Assembly: GCA_030525705.1 (NCBI GenBank)
Contig: JAUNEE010000006.1
Span: forward strand, 1-45,591
Source: Moraxella sp.
Lineage (GTDB): Bacteria > Pseudomonadota > Gammaproteobacteria > Pseudomonadales > Moraxellaceae
Reading direction: 5' to 3'
Length of the DNA stretch: 45,591 nt
A program made the translations under genes and the position numbers. Below are positions 8,365-17,180 of the stretch, in pieces (position 1 is the first letter of the stretch; every line of letters begins with the position of its first letter). A model generated the notes under the pieces. It had not been told where the DNA came from. It worked only from the letters and a program-made list of their open reading frames with translations, and ran no database searches.

Positions 8365-8970
8365 ATGCCCATCATCTACTTACACGGACTTGACTCAGAC
8401 CCGAACGCCACAAAAGCCCAAATCACCGCCAAGCACGCAAGTCTGCTTGGCATAGAGACACACCGCCCCGACCTAAACTGCCCGCCTGCGGACGCCCTAG
8501 AAAAAATCCTAACACTCATCAAGACATACCCAGACAGTGTGCTTATCGGCTCATCGCTCGGCGGATATTTTGCGACTTTAGCAAGCGACTTAACAGGCAT
8601 GCCCGCCATTTTATTAAACCCAAGCATTCGCCCTGATGTCAGTTTTCGGCGGTTTTTGGCGGATAAACACGCAGGCAAATCCCTTGAAAATGACACCGTG
8701 ATTTATACCACGACAGGCGGCTGGCAGATTGTCTATCAAGATTTGGAATGGTTTGAAAATCATCGCCTTACCATAAAAAACCCAAGCAAAATCAAAGTTT
8801 TATTAAAAATGGGCGATGAGCTTTTAGACGCTAAAACCAGCCAAGCCTTTTATAAGGACAAAGGGGTAACCGTCCTCGCCCAAGACGGCGGCGACCACCG
8901 CATTAGCGACTATGACGCCCTTATTCCCACCATCTTAGACTGGGTAAAAGACCTATCCCTCAATCCCTAA
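8365..8970 (+). CDS. yqiA: YqiA family alpha/beta-hydrolase esterase
   Basis: A 201-aa small alpha/beta hydrolase of the YqiA/YcfP family. The start MPIIYLHGLDSDP is the oxyanion-hole strand, the nucleophile elbow is GSSLGGY (Ser at about 65), and the catalytic acid/His region is GDELLD and GGDHRI near the C-terminus. The family hydrolyses short acyl esters in vitro; the physiological substrate is unknown. In enterobacteria yqiA is linked to parE, and here parE is two genes downstream, which supports the name. A good sigma-70 promoter precedes it and the GST gene follows after 15 bp. Confidence 0.88.
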   Translation: MPIIYLHGLDSDPNATKAQITAKHASLLGIETHRPDLNCPPADALEKILTLIKTYPDSVLIGSSLGGYFATLASDLTGMPAILLNPSIRPDVSFRRFLADKHAGKSLENDTVIYTTTGGWQIVYQDLEWFENHRLTIKNPSKIKVLLKMGDELLDAKTSQAFYKDKGVTVLAQDGGDHRISDYDALIPTILDWVKDLSLNP

Positions 8971-8985
8971 CAAAAAGGAACAGTC

Positions 8986-9585
8986 ATGCACACTTTATAC
9001 ATCAGCACCACCTCGCCTTATACCCGAATTTTACTGATGATTGCCGCTCTAAAAAACGTGGATTTGGCATTAAAATTCGTCATGCCATGGGAAAATCCCA
9101 CCGAGCTTATCGCCGTGAACAGCTTTAGCCAAGTACCCGCATTGCTGCTTGATACAGGCGAAGTCATCACCGAAACACCGCTCATCATTCAGGCGATTGC
9201 CCCTGAAGTTTATACCGAAAACCCCAGCTACGACCTACCACGCATCGCCAAGGCGTTCGGGATTTTAGCCCAAGGCGTACGGGCTTACTCGACAGAGCGT
9301 TTCGCCCCGCCTGACAGTGCACCGCACCCCTTTGTTGCCCGCTCAAAAGCCCTATTAACAGACACCCTGCCTGCCTTGCCCACACTGTCAGAGGAGAGTC
9401 CTGCACTCGGAGATAAGATTCTTTTATGTGCATTGATTTGGGTGGGCATTCGCCTGCCTGAGATGTTCGAGACACTCAGCCCAGAAAACAAACACGCCGT
9501 CAACGCCTTTCACCAAAGCCCCCTCATGCAAAAACTCAACACCGAGGCACTGGAGAAAAAACCTGCACAAATCACAGTACTGTGA
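8986..9585 (+). CDS. Glutathione S-transferase family protein
   Basis: A 199-aa protein with an N-terminal thioredoxin-fold GST domain (about 1-75; STTSPYTRILLMIAAL and the cis-Pro region FSQVPALLL followed by ITETPLIIQAI) and an all-helical C-terminal domain. The STTSPYTR motif corresponds to the Ser/Tyr active-site region. The substrate is unknown, and stress-related subfamilies such as SspA-like and beta-class GSTs are possible. GGAAC precedes the ATG. It probably forms a two-gene unit with yqiA that ends at the hairpin beyond the stop. Confidence 0.85.
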   Translation: MHTLYISTTSPYTRILLMIAALKNVDLALKFVMPWENPTELIAVNSFSQVPALLLDTGEVITETPLIIQAIAPEVYTENPSYDLPRIAKAFGILAQGVRAYSTERFAPPDSAPHPFVARSKALLTDTLPALPTLSEESPALGDKILLCALIWVGIRLPEMFETLSPENKHAVNAFHQSPLMQKLNTEALEKKPAQITVL

Positions 9586-9611
9586 ATGACGCTCAGAAAA
9601 TCATGCTCGGG

Positions 9612-9651
9612 CGGTTTTTGTGGGTCTTATAACGCACAAAAACCGTTTTTT
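9612..9651 (+). terminator. Terminator of yqiA-GST unit
   Basis: A perfect 11-bp stem (9612-9622 with 9635-9645) is followed by six T residues. parE therefore needs its own promoter; a TACAAT at 9682-9687 with a weak TTTAAA 17 nt upstream fits. Confidence 0.9.
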
Positions 9652-9712
9652 GCCTTAATTTAAATTCTGCCGAAAATCGGTTACAATAGCCTTTTTATTA
9701 ACATAGCACGCA

Positions 9713-11599
9713 ATGACCTACACCGCCCAGAATCTAGAAATCCTAGAAGGATTAGAGCCTGTCCGCCGCCGCCCTGGTATGTACACGGACACCACTCGCC
9801 CAAACCACCTTGCCCAAGAAGTCATCGACAACTCCGTGGACGAGGCACTGGCAGGACACGCCCGTCACATCATCGTCACCTTACACAAAGACGGTTCTTT
9901 GTCCGTAGAAGATGACGGACGGGGTATGCCAACGGACATTCATCCTGAGTTCAACCAGTCAGGCGTGGAGCTGATTTTGACTCGCCTGCACGCAGGGGGG
10001 AAATTCTCCACGGATAATTACGCCATTTCTGGTGGTCTGCACGGCGTGGGCATTAGCGTGGTGAACGCCCTTTCCACGAAAGTGGCTGTGGACGTCTGGC
10101 GGGATGGGCAGCTGTTTCATATGGATTTTGCTTATGGCGAGCCTGTCGCCCCTTTATCCACCGTTCCAAGTCCGCATAAAAAAAAGCGTGGCACACGGGT
10201 ACAATTTTGGGCAGATGAAACCTACTTTGACAACCCGAAATTCTCCACAAAAGCCCTAAAACACATCTTAAAAGCCAAAGCGGTGCTACTGGCAGGGCTA
10301 AAAGTCGAGTTCATTGACGAAACCACAGAAGAGCATCACACATGGCAATTCACCGATGGCGTCACCGAATATCTACAAGAAGAACTGGGCGATTTGGTTT
10401 GTTTGCCTGAAGTGCCGTTTTATTTTAATGGCACATTAAAAACGGGCGAGCGTGGCACGGCAGATTTCGCCATTTCTTGGCTTATGGACGGTGGCACACC
10501 CGTTTGTGAAAGCTATGTAAACCTCATTCCTACCGCCCTAGGTGGTACGCACGTCAACGGGTTACGCACAGGCGTCACCGAGGCTTTAAAGGAGTTTTGC
10601 GACATTCACGCCCTACTCCCAAAAACCGTCCGCCTGACCGCTGACGACGTCTGGGACGGGGTGAATTTCATTCTCTCCTTAAAATTCTCCGAACCTCAGT
10701 TTAGTGGTCAAACCAAAGAACGCCTATCCAGCCGTGAGGCATCACCACTGGTACAGACGCTTGCCAAGGACGCTTTTAGCCTGTGGCTAAACCAGCACCC
10801 CGACACCGCCAAAGCCATCGCCGAGCTTGCCATCGCCAAGGCAGGACGCCGCCTAAAATCTGCCCAAAAAGTCGCCAGAAAAAAGGTGGTGCAAGGCCCT
10901 GCCCTGCCTGGGAAACTGGCGGACTGTAAGGGCGAGCTAAAAGACGGGGCAGAGTTGTTCTTGGTGGAAGGGGACAGTGCGGGCGGCAGCGCCAAGCAAG
11001 CCCGTGACCGTCATTTTCAGGCGATTTTGCCCTTGCGGGGTAAGATTTTAAACACTTGGGAAGTGTCGCATGATACGGTGCTTGCCAGCCAAGAAATCCA
11101 CGACATCGCCATCGCCATCGGGGTTGACCCCGCCTCAGACGACCTCTCTGAGCTGCGTTATGACAAAATCTGCATTCTGGCGGACGCAGACAGTGACGGA
11201 CTGCACATCGCCACCTTGATTTGTGCGTTGTTTGTGAAGCATTTTTCTGCCGTGGTGGACGCAGGGCATTTGTTCATCGCTGTGCCGCCTTTATACCGTG
11301 TTGACATCGGCAAGGACGTGCATTACGCCCTTGACCAAGACGAGCTGTCCGCCATCTTACAGAAAGTCCCAAGCAATAAAAAACCCCAAATCACCCGCTT
11401 TAAAGGGTTGGGTGAAATGAACCCAGAACAGCTGCGTGAAACCACCATGAACCCTGACACCAGACGGCTCATTCAGCTGGATTTGGACGACCTAAAAAAC
11501 ACACATGACGTCATGGATATGCTGCTTGCCAAAAAACGCAGCAGCGATAGAAAAGCATGGCTTGAAACCAAGGGTGACTTGGCGGAGATTGGGGTTTAA
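9713..11599 (+). CDS. parE: DNA topoisomerase IV subunit B
   Basis: A 628-aa ATPase subunit of topoisomerase IV, which pairs with ParC to decatenate replicated chromosomes. GHKL ATPase motifs are present: VIDNSVDEALAGHA, DDGRGMPTDIHP, GGLHGVGISVVNALS. The TOPRIM motifs EGDSAGGSAKQARDR and DADSDGLHIATL and the C-terminal RFKGLGEMNP(E)QL block are complete. The length fits ParE (about 630 aa) and not GyrB (about 800 aa). There is no evident Shine-Dalgarno sequence and the leader is short, about 20 nt from the predicted promoter. parC is not in the window. Confidence 0.96.
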   Translation: MTYTAQNLEILEGLEPVRRRPGMYTDTTRPNHLAQEVIDNSVDEALAGHARHIIVTLHKDGSLSVEDDGRGMPTDIHPEFNQSGVELILTRLHAGGKFSTDNYAISGGLHGVGISVVNALSTKVAVDVWRDGQLFHMDFAYGEPVAPLSTVPSPHKKKRGTRVQFWADETYFDNPKFSTKALKHILKAKAVLLAGLKVEFIDETTEEHHTWQFTDGVTEYLQEELGDLVCLPEVPFYFNGTLKTGERGTADFAISWLMDGGTPVCESYVNLIPTALGGTHVNGLRTGVTEALKEFCDIHALLPKTVRLTADDVWDGVNFILSLKFSEPQFSGQTKERLSSREASPLVQTLAKDAFSLWLNQHPDTAKAIAELAIAKAGRRLKSAQKVARKKVVQGPALPGKLADCKGELKDGAELFLVEGDSAGGSAKQARDRHFQAILPLRGKILNTWEVSHDTVLASQEIHDIAIAIGVDPASDDLSELRYDKICILADADSDGLHIATLICALFVKHFSAVVDAGHLFIAVPPLYRVDIGKDVHYALDQDELSAILQKVPSNKKPQITRFKGLGEMNPEQLRETTMNPDTRRLIQLDLDDLKNTHDVMDMLLAKKRSSDRKAWLETKGDLAEIGV

Positions 11600-11620
11600 T
11601 CACACATCTTAAAAATCCAA

Positions 11621-11658
11621 AAACACAAACCTAAACAACATTAGGCTTGTGTTTTTTA
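11621..11658 (+). terminator. Terminator of parE
   Basis: A 14-bp stem with one mismatch (11621-11634 with 11641-11654) is followed by T-rich sequence just after the parE stop. Confidence 0.85.
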
Positions 11659-11947
11659 TATAAAACAAACATAAAAAAATAAAAAGCATCTTGTTTGTTT
11701 AGTAAAATAAAAGACTATTTACAAAAATCATAACAAGCACTATAATACCCTAAAAAATTAATACTTTATTTGGGTAAGGTAAACGTCCGCCTGATATGAT
11801 TTTATAGTTACGAGCAAGGGTTTGCTAAAACGCTTTTTCCTCCCCTCTGTCCGCATAGAACCAACAGACAAAAATCTTATTTAGGAATAAAAAGCACTCA
11901 CATGACCAAACCCGCCCATTTTGATTATTCTAATAGAGGGTTTATCC
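11659..11947 (+). other. AT-rich leader of the sensory operon, no gene seen
   Basis: The interval between the parE terminator and the lipoprotein start is AT-rich and carries several possible minus-10 boxes (for example TATAGT near 11804) but no convincing full promoter. A 39-codon ATG frame starting at 11902 overlaps the lipoprotein start in another frame and has little support as a gene. Confidence 0.4.
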
Positions 11948-12946
11948 ATGAAACAACACCGCTTTTTAACCCTGATTGGCTTATCCTTACTGGCAGGCTG
12001 CTCTGCACCCCCACCCACTAACAACACAGCAAACACAAGCTACCCCACAGCACATGTGGGTGTCACCATCAGCAATACCACCAACCCTTTCTTTAAAGCC
12101 GCCTATGCCGCCTATGAGGCAGAAAGTCAGGCACAGCCCAGCCTAACTTTGTCGCTCATGAGCGCCAATGACGACCAAGCAACTCAATTCAAGCAATATG
12201 ATGAAATGATTGCCAAGGGTGCGAAGGCGCTAGTGATTAATCTTGCTGATGTTAGCCAAGGTGCTGCCGTCACAGAAAAATACTGCAACCAAGTACCGCT
12301 AGTCTTCTTTAATCGCAACCCAGGCGAAAAAGTCATCGCAGGCTGCCAAAACGCTTATTTTGTCGATGGTGACGCCACTCAAGCAGGCGTTTTACAGGGC
12401 TTAAAAGTGCTTGAGCTTTGGAAAGAAAACCCCCACTGGGATAAAAACAAAGACGGTATTATCCAATTCGCCATGCTAGAGGGCATTCCAGGACACGCAG
12501 GGGCGCAAGCTCGTACCAAATGGTCGATTAGCACCATGGAAAATTATCCCAGCCTTGGCATTCCCACCCAAAAAATCCTACAAGACTACGCCATGTTTAA
12601 CAAAGAAAAAGCCACCGAAATGGTGACCACTTGGATGACATTGCCAGAATTTCAAAATGTCGAGGTTTTGCTTGCCAATAACGATAACATGGCACTAGGC
12701 GCAAGCACCGCATTAAAAGCCCAAGGCATCAAATTACCGATTTTTGGCATTGACGCCACAGAAGATGGTCTAAACGCTGTCAAATCAGGCGACATCACCG
12801 CCACCGTCCTAAATGATGCCGCCGCCCAAGCAAAAACCTCTTTACGTCTCGCTGCCAACCTAGCCAGTGGTGCTGATCCTTTGTCAGGCATTGACTACCG
12901 CATGGAATATAAAGTCATTCAAGTGCCTTACCAAGCGGTTGAATAA
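11948..12946 (+). CDS. MglB-like periplasmic sugar-binding lipoprotein
   Basis: A 332-aa type 1 periplasmic binding protein. The ATG at 11948 has AGAGGG upstream and begins a lipoprotein signal (LIGLSLLAGC, Cys at about 17), so the mature protein should be lipid-anchored. It aligns along its length with galactose/glucose-binding MglB, including the calcium loop DKNKDGIIQF. MglB ligand residues kept are Phe16, Asn91 (FFNRNP), His152 and Arg158 (GHAGAQAR), Asn211 (ANNDNM), Asp236 (GIDA) and Asn256 (VLNDA). Changed are Asp14 to Asn, Asp154 to Gly and Trp183 to Phe, so specificity may differ. No sugar permease or ATPase gene is nearby; the next gene is a membrane kinase, which suggests a sensory role. 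Confidence 0.85.
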   Translation: MKQHRFLTLIGLSLLAGCSAPPPTNNTANTSYPTAHVGVTISNTTNPFFKAAYAAYEAESQAQPSLTLSLMSANDDQATQFKQYDEMIAKGAKALVINLADVSQGAAVTEKYCNQVPLVFFNRNPGEKVIAGCQNAYFVDGDATQAGVLQGLKVLELWKENPHWDKNKDGIIQFAMLEGIPGHAGAQARTKWSISTMENYPSLGIPTQKILQDYAMFNKEKATEMVTTWMTLPEFQNVEVLLANNDNMALGASTALKAQGIKLPIFGIDATEDGLNAVKSGDITATVLNDAAAQAKTSLRLAANLASGADPLSGIDYRMEYKVIQVPYQAVE

Positions 12947-13000
12947 AACGCAAATATCATAAGCCACCACCACAACCACTCACTAAAAAAGCGAATACCC

Positions 13001-15247
13001 ATGTCTCAACCTAATAACCACCCCAAGAAAAAAACAGGTCTTGCCAAGTATCGCTCCTTGATTATTTTGGCCACCAGTTTTTTCGCACTTGTCGCCCTTT
13101 TATCAGGCATTACCTTTTTCGCCTCACAAAAACTGGCAAATGCCACCAAAGAGTTCGAATTAGCCTCCCAACAGACCGTTATTGTCCAGCAGATTTCCAA
13201 AAACTTGCTTGACTTAAACCTAAAAGTAGAAGCTTTAGGCAAAGAACTACAAACAACCACATCACCAGCGGCAACACAAACGACCGAAAACATCGAAAAT
13301 ACAGAACATCTTGCCAACCTTGAGCAAGGCATTTATCCGATTGACACCTTGCCACAATCAGGGATTTACCAGCTGGCAGAGCTAGAAACACAAACCGCCC
13401 AGTTTACAGAAACCTTAAAAACCCTAAAAGAAGGGGGTACTTTAAATGACATCAATGGCACGCCCATTAACATTGCCCCTGTGACAGACCCTGAACTACA
13501 AACAACGCTGGATAAAATTGAGACCATCTGGACGCCTTATCTGGGCTTAATGGAGCACTTCATCCGCAACACCAAAGAAGGCAGTATTAAAAAACAAACC
13601 AGCGACTATCTGGTCGATTATGTGCGTCTATATAACACCACCCTACAGGCAGAAACACTGTCTTTTTCTAGCCGCCAAAACGCGCTCATTCAGTACAGCG
13701 CCAACCAACTGCGTCTATTACAGATTGCGGGTATCTCTTTGGCATTCTTACTGTTCTTAGCCATTGTTTTTGGCTCTTTGCGTCAGTTGGCGCGTACAGA
13801 CGCACAGCTTGCAGTCGCCAAACAACAGACCGATGACATCATGAAAACGGTCAACGAGGGCTTGTTCTTGGTTAATAAGGACCTTGTCATCGCAGACCAG
13901 TATTCAGCCAAGCTCGAACAAATCTTACACCAAAAAAATATTGCAGGACGCACACTTTATGATATCCTAGAGGGTACCATTAGCCAAAAAGACATGGAAA
14001 CCACCAAACTATTCGTGGAACAGCTGTATAACACTTGGGTAGTTGAAGAACTCATCCAAGACTTAAACCCGTTAAAACAAGTTTTGGTTTCTTATCTTGA
14101 CGAAAATGGCATTGGGGCGACGCAGTTTTTGGAGTTCAACTTTTTACGCGTTATGGATGAAAAAGAAGAGCAAGTGGACAGCGTTTTCGTCAGCGTGGTT
14201 GATGTGACCAAAGAAGTGCACCTACAATCACAAATGCAAAAAGACAAAGAACAGCACAACCGTCAAATCGAGATGATTAGCTATCTGCTCAGCATTGACA
14301 ACAAACAGCTGATTCATTTCTTGTCTGAAACCAAGGCGCGCATTGAACGCATGAATAATGTGCTAAAAAACCGCGGAACAGACAATTTACGTGACAAAGC
14401 ACAGCAACTATACCGCGAAACACACAGCTTAAAAGGCGATGCCTCTGCTGTAAATTTAAGCGCTTTGGTGGACATCGCCACACAGCAAGAAGAGAAACTC
14501 AAAGCCCTGCTCATGCACAGCAACCTAAAAGGCAACGACTTTTTGCCCTTTACGGTCGGTCTTGATGAGATGGTAAATATGATGTCGTTCATTGAAAATC
14601 TGGTACAGCGGCTCAATCTACAAAACGCCAATGTTCCCTTGGCGGATTTGACAACCGATGGTCAAAGCACGCATACGCACAGCACGGCACCAGCCGAAGA
14701 TTATTGGCAAAACTACTTCAAACAGTATGCCCACGACATTGCCGACCGCCAAGCCAAGCAAGTAAGTGTTTCGGTCACAGGCTTTGATGTGTTAAACTTA
14801 GAGGATAAAAAAGCCTCTGCATTAAAGGATATTGCCGTACAGCTCCTAAAAAATGCCATCGTACACGGCATTGAATCTTCCGAGGAACGTCGCAGAAAAG
14901 GCAAGGACGGCATGGGTCATATCAGCCTTGCCCTAGAAAACAGCGATAACGAACTTATTTTAAAAGTCAAAGATGACGGTGCTGGCATCAACTGGGAAAA
15001 ACTGCGTGAAAAAGCCGTACAAGAGGGACTGTACACCCCTGCTGAGGCCGCCAATCTACAATCAAAAGCCTTGTTGCGTCTGATGTTCAAATCTGGTCTA
15101 TCCACAGCAGATAAGCAAGACGAGGATGCAGGTCGTGGTGTTGGCATGGATATTGTTAAAACACTTGCCAATGAAATTGGCGGAAGAATCGGCGTCAATA
15201 GCCGCAGCAATCAATTCACACAAATCAGCGTTTCGCTACCAAAATAA
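13001..15247 (+). CDS. Membrane sensor kinase with HPt and HATPase domains (CheA-like, no HisKA)
   Basis: A 748-aa protein. TM1 is at about 20-42, followed by an extracytoplasmic domain of about 200 residues, then TM2 (LLQIAGISLAFLLFLAIVFG, about 245-264), a PAS-like region (about 275-415), an HPt domain with phospho-His475 in ETHSLKGDAS, and a C-terminal HATPase. The ATPase has its N box at NAIVHG (Asn618), G1 at DDGAGI (658-663) and G2 at GRGVGMD. There is no HisKA dimerisation helix pair, CheW-like domain or receiver. This resembles CheA P1 and P4 domains grafted to a transmembrane sensor. It lies between a sugar-binding lipoprotein and a CheY-like gene (9-bp gap), so it probably reads the former and phosphorylates the latter. 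Confidence 0.85.
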   Translation: MSQPNNHPKKKTGLAKYRSLIILATSFFALVALLSGITFFASQKLANATKEFELASQQTVIVQQISKNLLDLNLKVEALGKELQTTTSPAATQTTENIENTEHLANLEQGIYPIDTLPQSGIYQLAELETQTAQFTETLKTLKEGGTLNDINGTPINIAPVTDPELQTTLDKIETIWTPYLGLMEHFIRNTKEGSIKKQTSDYLVDYVRLYNTTLQAETLSFSSRQNALIQYSANQLRLLQIAGISLAFLLFLAIVFGSLRQLARTDAQLAVAKQQTDDIMKTVNEGLFLVNKDLVIADQYSAKLEQILHQKNIAGRTLYDILEGTISQKDMETTKLFVEQLYNTWVVEELIQDLNPLKQVLVSYLDENGIGATQFLEFNFLRVMDEKEEQVDSVFVSVVDVTKEVHLQSQMQKDKEQHNRQIEMISYLLSIDNKQLIHFLSETKARIERMNNVLKNRGTDNLRDKAQQLYRETHSLKGDASAVNLSALVDIATQQEEKLKALLMHSNLKGNDFLPFTVGLDEMVNMMSFIENLVQRLNLQNANVPLADLTTDGQSTHTHSTAPAEDYWQNYFKQYAHDIADRQAKQVSVSVTGFDVLNLEDKKASALKDIAVQLLKNAIVHGIESSEERRRKGKDGMGHISLALENSDNELILKVKDDGAGINWEKLREKAVQEGLYTPAEAANLQSKALLRLMFKSGLSTADKQDEDAGRGVGMDIVKTLANEIGGRIGVNSRSNQFTQISVSLPK

Positions 15248-15256
15248 GAGGTCAAA

Positions 15257-15640
15257 ATGACTTATAAGCTCATGATTGTGGACGACTCCAACATCATTCG
15301 CAACCGCATTGAACGCAGTTTCCAAAACAGCGAGGTAGAGATTGTTGCGGTAGCAAGTGACGGCGTGGAAGCGCTAAAGAAATTCGCCGAATGCAAACCA
15401 GAATTCATCACCATGGATCTCACCATGCCAAACATGGACGGGCTAGAATGTATCAGAAATATCGTAGCTCAAGGCACGGGCGTAAACATTTTGGTGGTTT
15501 CTGCGTTGGCGGACAAAACAACCGCCCTACAAGCGCTGCAATATGGCGCACGAGGCTTCATCTGCAAGCCTTTTAGCGAAGAAGAGCTAAAACAAGCACT
15601 ACAGCGACTGATTGACATGAATAACAAATCCAAGCGATAA
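15257..15640 (+). CDS. CheY-like single-domain response regulator
   Basis: A 127-aa protein that is only a receiver domain. The acidic pair is in VDDS (about residues 8-10), the phospho-acceptor is Asp54 in TMDLTMPNMDG, the conserved Ser is in VVSALAD and the Lys is in CKPFSEEE. All catalytic residues are present. There is no output domain, so it should act by protein-protein contact as CheY does, or feed a phosphorelay. GAGG lies 8 nt before the ATG and the gap to the kinase is 9 bp, so they are co-expressed. A strong terminator ends the operon. Confidence 0.92.
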   Translation: MTYKLMIVDDSNIIRNRIERSFQNSEVEIVAVASDGVEALKKFAECKPEFITMDLTMPNMDGLECIRNIVAQGTGVNILVVSALADKTTALQALQYGARGFICKPFSEEELKQALQRLIDMNNKSKR

Positions 15641-15648
15641 ACCAAAAA

Positions 15649-15678
15649 AAAACCACAGTTTTTAAGCTGTGGTTTTTT
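15649..15678 (+). terminator. Terminator of the sensory operon
   Basis: A perfect 10-bp stem (15649-15658 with 15667-15676) with an A-rich upstream and T-rich downstream arm; it can serve the convergent yciK gene as well. Confidence 0.88.
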
Positions 15679-15700
15679 AATCCATCAAAGCCCGTCCATA

Positions 15701-16462
15701 TTATTTCGGCTGCAACGCCACCACCTGTCCTTTTACACCCACAGACACGTCCGCCATCAAGCACAAATAAGCAGGCAACATCTCTTCTGGCGTAGGCAGG
15801 GTCATCGGGTCTTCCCCTGGGAATGCGTGAGCGCGCATATTGGTGCGTGTGCCGCCAGGGTTAATGCAGTTAAACCTTAAGGTGGTGTGCTTTTGGGTTT
15901 CTTGGGTGAACAGCTCGCACAGCCCCTCAACGCCCTGCTTCGACAAGGCATACGCCCCCCAAAACGCCCGAGGCTTAGCCACACCGCTGGACATAAACAC
16001 CACAGAACCTGCCGTGGACACCATTAAAAGATTAAAGCACGCCTGCGTCAGGCGAAACGGTGCGGTCAGATTCACCTGCATGACCTCATCAAAGGTGATG
16101 GGGTCGTACATTTCCATCGGGGTTAACGCCCCCAAAATGGCGGCATTGTGTAAAATCCCGTCCAGCCGACCGAACTCTTTTTGGATTAAATGGGCAGTTT
16201 GGGTCATCTGGGCGAAGCTTGCCTTTGCCAAATCCATGGGTAAAATAGCAGGCGTGGCAAGCCCCAAAGCCTCAATCTCATCATACAAGCTCTCAAGCTT
16301 TTCTTGGGTTCTACCCAGCAAAAGCACAGTCGCCCCATGCTTAGCATACGCCAATGCCACCGCACGCCCGATACCCTCACCCGCCCCCGTGACAAGGATA
16401 ATCTTATCTTTTAGGCAGTCAGGCGTAGGCGTAAAATTTCTGATATCATCATGAGTTAGCAT
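15701..16462 (-). CDS. yciK: SDR family oxidoreductase, YciK-like
   Basis: A 253-aa short-chain dehydrogenase/reductase. The nucleotide-binding loop is TGAGEGIGRAV (about 26-36), the NNAG-equivalent is HNAAIL, the catalytic Ser is in VVFMSSGVA and the Tyr/Lys pair is in YALSKQG. The substrate is unknown. It is the last gene of ubiG-mupP-yciK; this order is the same in Pseudomonas, supporting the name. The start follows AAGGAAAA. It ends against the terminator of the sensory operon. Confidence 0.87.
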   Translation of the reverse strand: MLTHDDIRNFTPTPDCLKDKIILVTGAGEGIGRAVALAYAKHGATVLLLGRTQEKLESLYDEIEALGLATPAILPMDLAKASFAQMTQTAHLIQKEFGRLDGILHNAAILGALTPMEMYDPITFDEVMQVNLTAPFRLTQACFNLLMVSTAGSVVFMSSGVAKPRAFWGAYALSKQGVEGLCELFTQETQKHTTLRFNCINPGGTRTNMRAHAFPGEDPMTLPTPEEMLPAYLCLMADVSVGVKGQVVALQPK

Positions 16463-16492
16463 GAATTTTCCTTGTAAAATTTTAAAAAAACA

Positions 16493-17179
16493 TTAATCAG
16501 TCTTTAGCCATTCTTCACAATAAGCCCTTAAATCCGCAGGACTCTCCACAATGACGTCCGCCCCCCAATCCCTCAGATTTTTATCCTCAGGCGGAATGTA
16601 GCCATAAGACGCGATAACCGTTGTCATGCCTGCACGCCGTCCTGCCTCAATGTCTCGCCTATGGTCGCCCACATATAAGCAATCTTTCGCCACAAGCCCC
16701 AAAGTCTCACACGCCAGCCACAAGCTTTCAGGGTCAGGCTTGGGATTTTTGACATCGTCAGGGCAAATCAGCACTTGGCAGCGTGCACTCAGCCCCAGCT
16801 GTACTAAGAGTTTTTGTGCCAAATATTTAGGCTTATTCGTGACGATACCCCATTTGACAGAATGGCTTTCCAAAAATGACAATAACGGTGCAAGCCCGTC
16901 AAATAAACGACTGTCAATGCAGATATTCTTTTCATATTCGTCCAAAAACAACAGACGAAAATTCAGCAAATCCGCATCATCATCGGGCAAGGTAGGATTA
17001 TTAAACATCAATTTAACCATCGCCCTCGCGCCTGCCGAAACTTGCTCCCGAATGGCAGTATCGCTTGGGGTGGGCATGGCGTGCTGCCCGCACAATGATT
17101 TGATGATACGGATAAAATCAGGTGCAGTATCAATGAGCGTCCCGTCCAAATCAAATAAAACCGCTTTTTTTATGCTCAT
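16493..17179 (-). CDS. mupP: HAD phosphatase, probable N-acetylmuramic acid 6-phosphate phosphatase MupP
   Basis: A 228-aa HAD superfamily hydrolase. Motif I is FDLDGTLIDTAPDF (nucleophile Asp10), motif II is the VTNKP Thr, motif III/IV is KPDPESLW and GDHRRDIEAG. General annotation would be phosphoglycolate phosphatase (Gph). The neighbourhood ubiG-here-yciK is that of Pseudomonas mupP, which dephosphorylates MurNAc-6-phosphate in the cell-wall recycling route that bypasses de novo UDP-MurNAc synthesis. I infer MupP on this basis; partner genes amgK and murU are not in the window. One nucleotide separates it from ubiG. Confidence 0.8.
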   Translation of the reverse strand: MSIKKAVLFDLDGTLIDTAPDFIRIIKSLCGQHAMPTPSDTAIREQVSAGARAMVKLMFNNPTLPDDDADLLNFRLLFLDEYEKNICIDSRLFDGLAPLLSFLESHSVKWGIVTNKPKYLAQKLLVQLGLSARCQVLICPDDVKNPKPDPESLWLACETLGLVAKDCLYVGDHRRDIEAGRRAGMTTVIASYGYIPPEDKNLRDWGADVIVESPADLRAYCEEWLKTD

Positions 17180-17180
17180 C

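Noticed and set aside
11902..12021. 39-codon frame overlapping the start of the MglB-like gene
   Set aside because: A weak ribosome binding site and overlap into the signal peptide in another frame; not enough support for a leader peptide.
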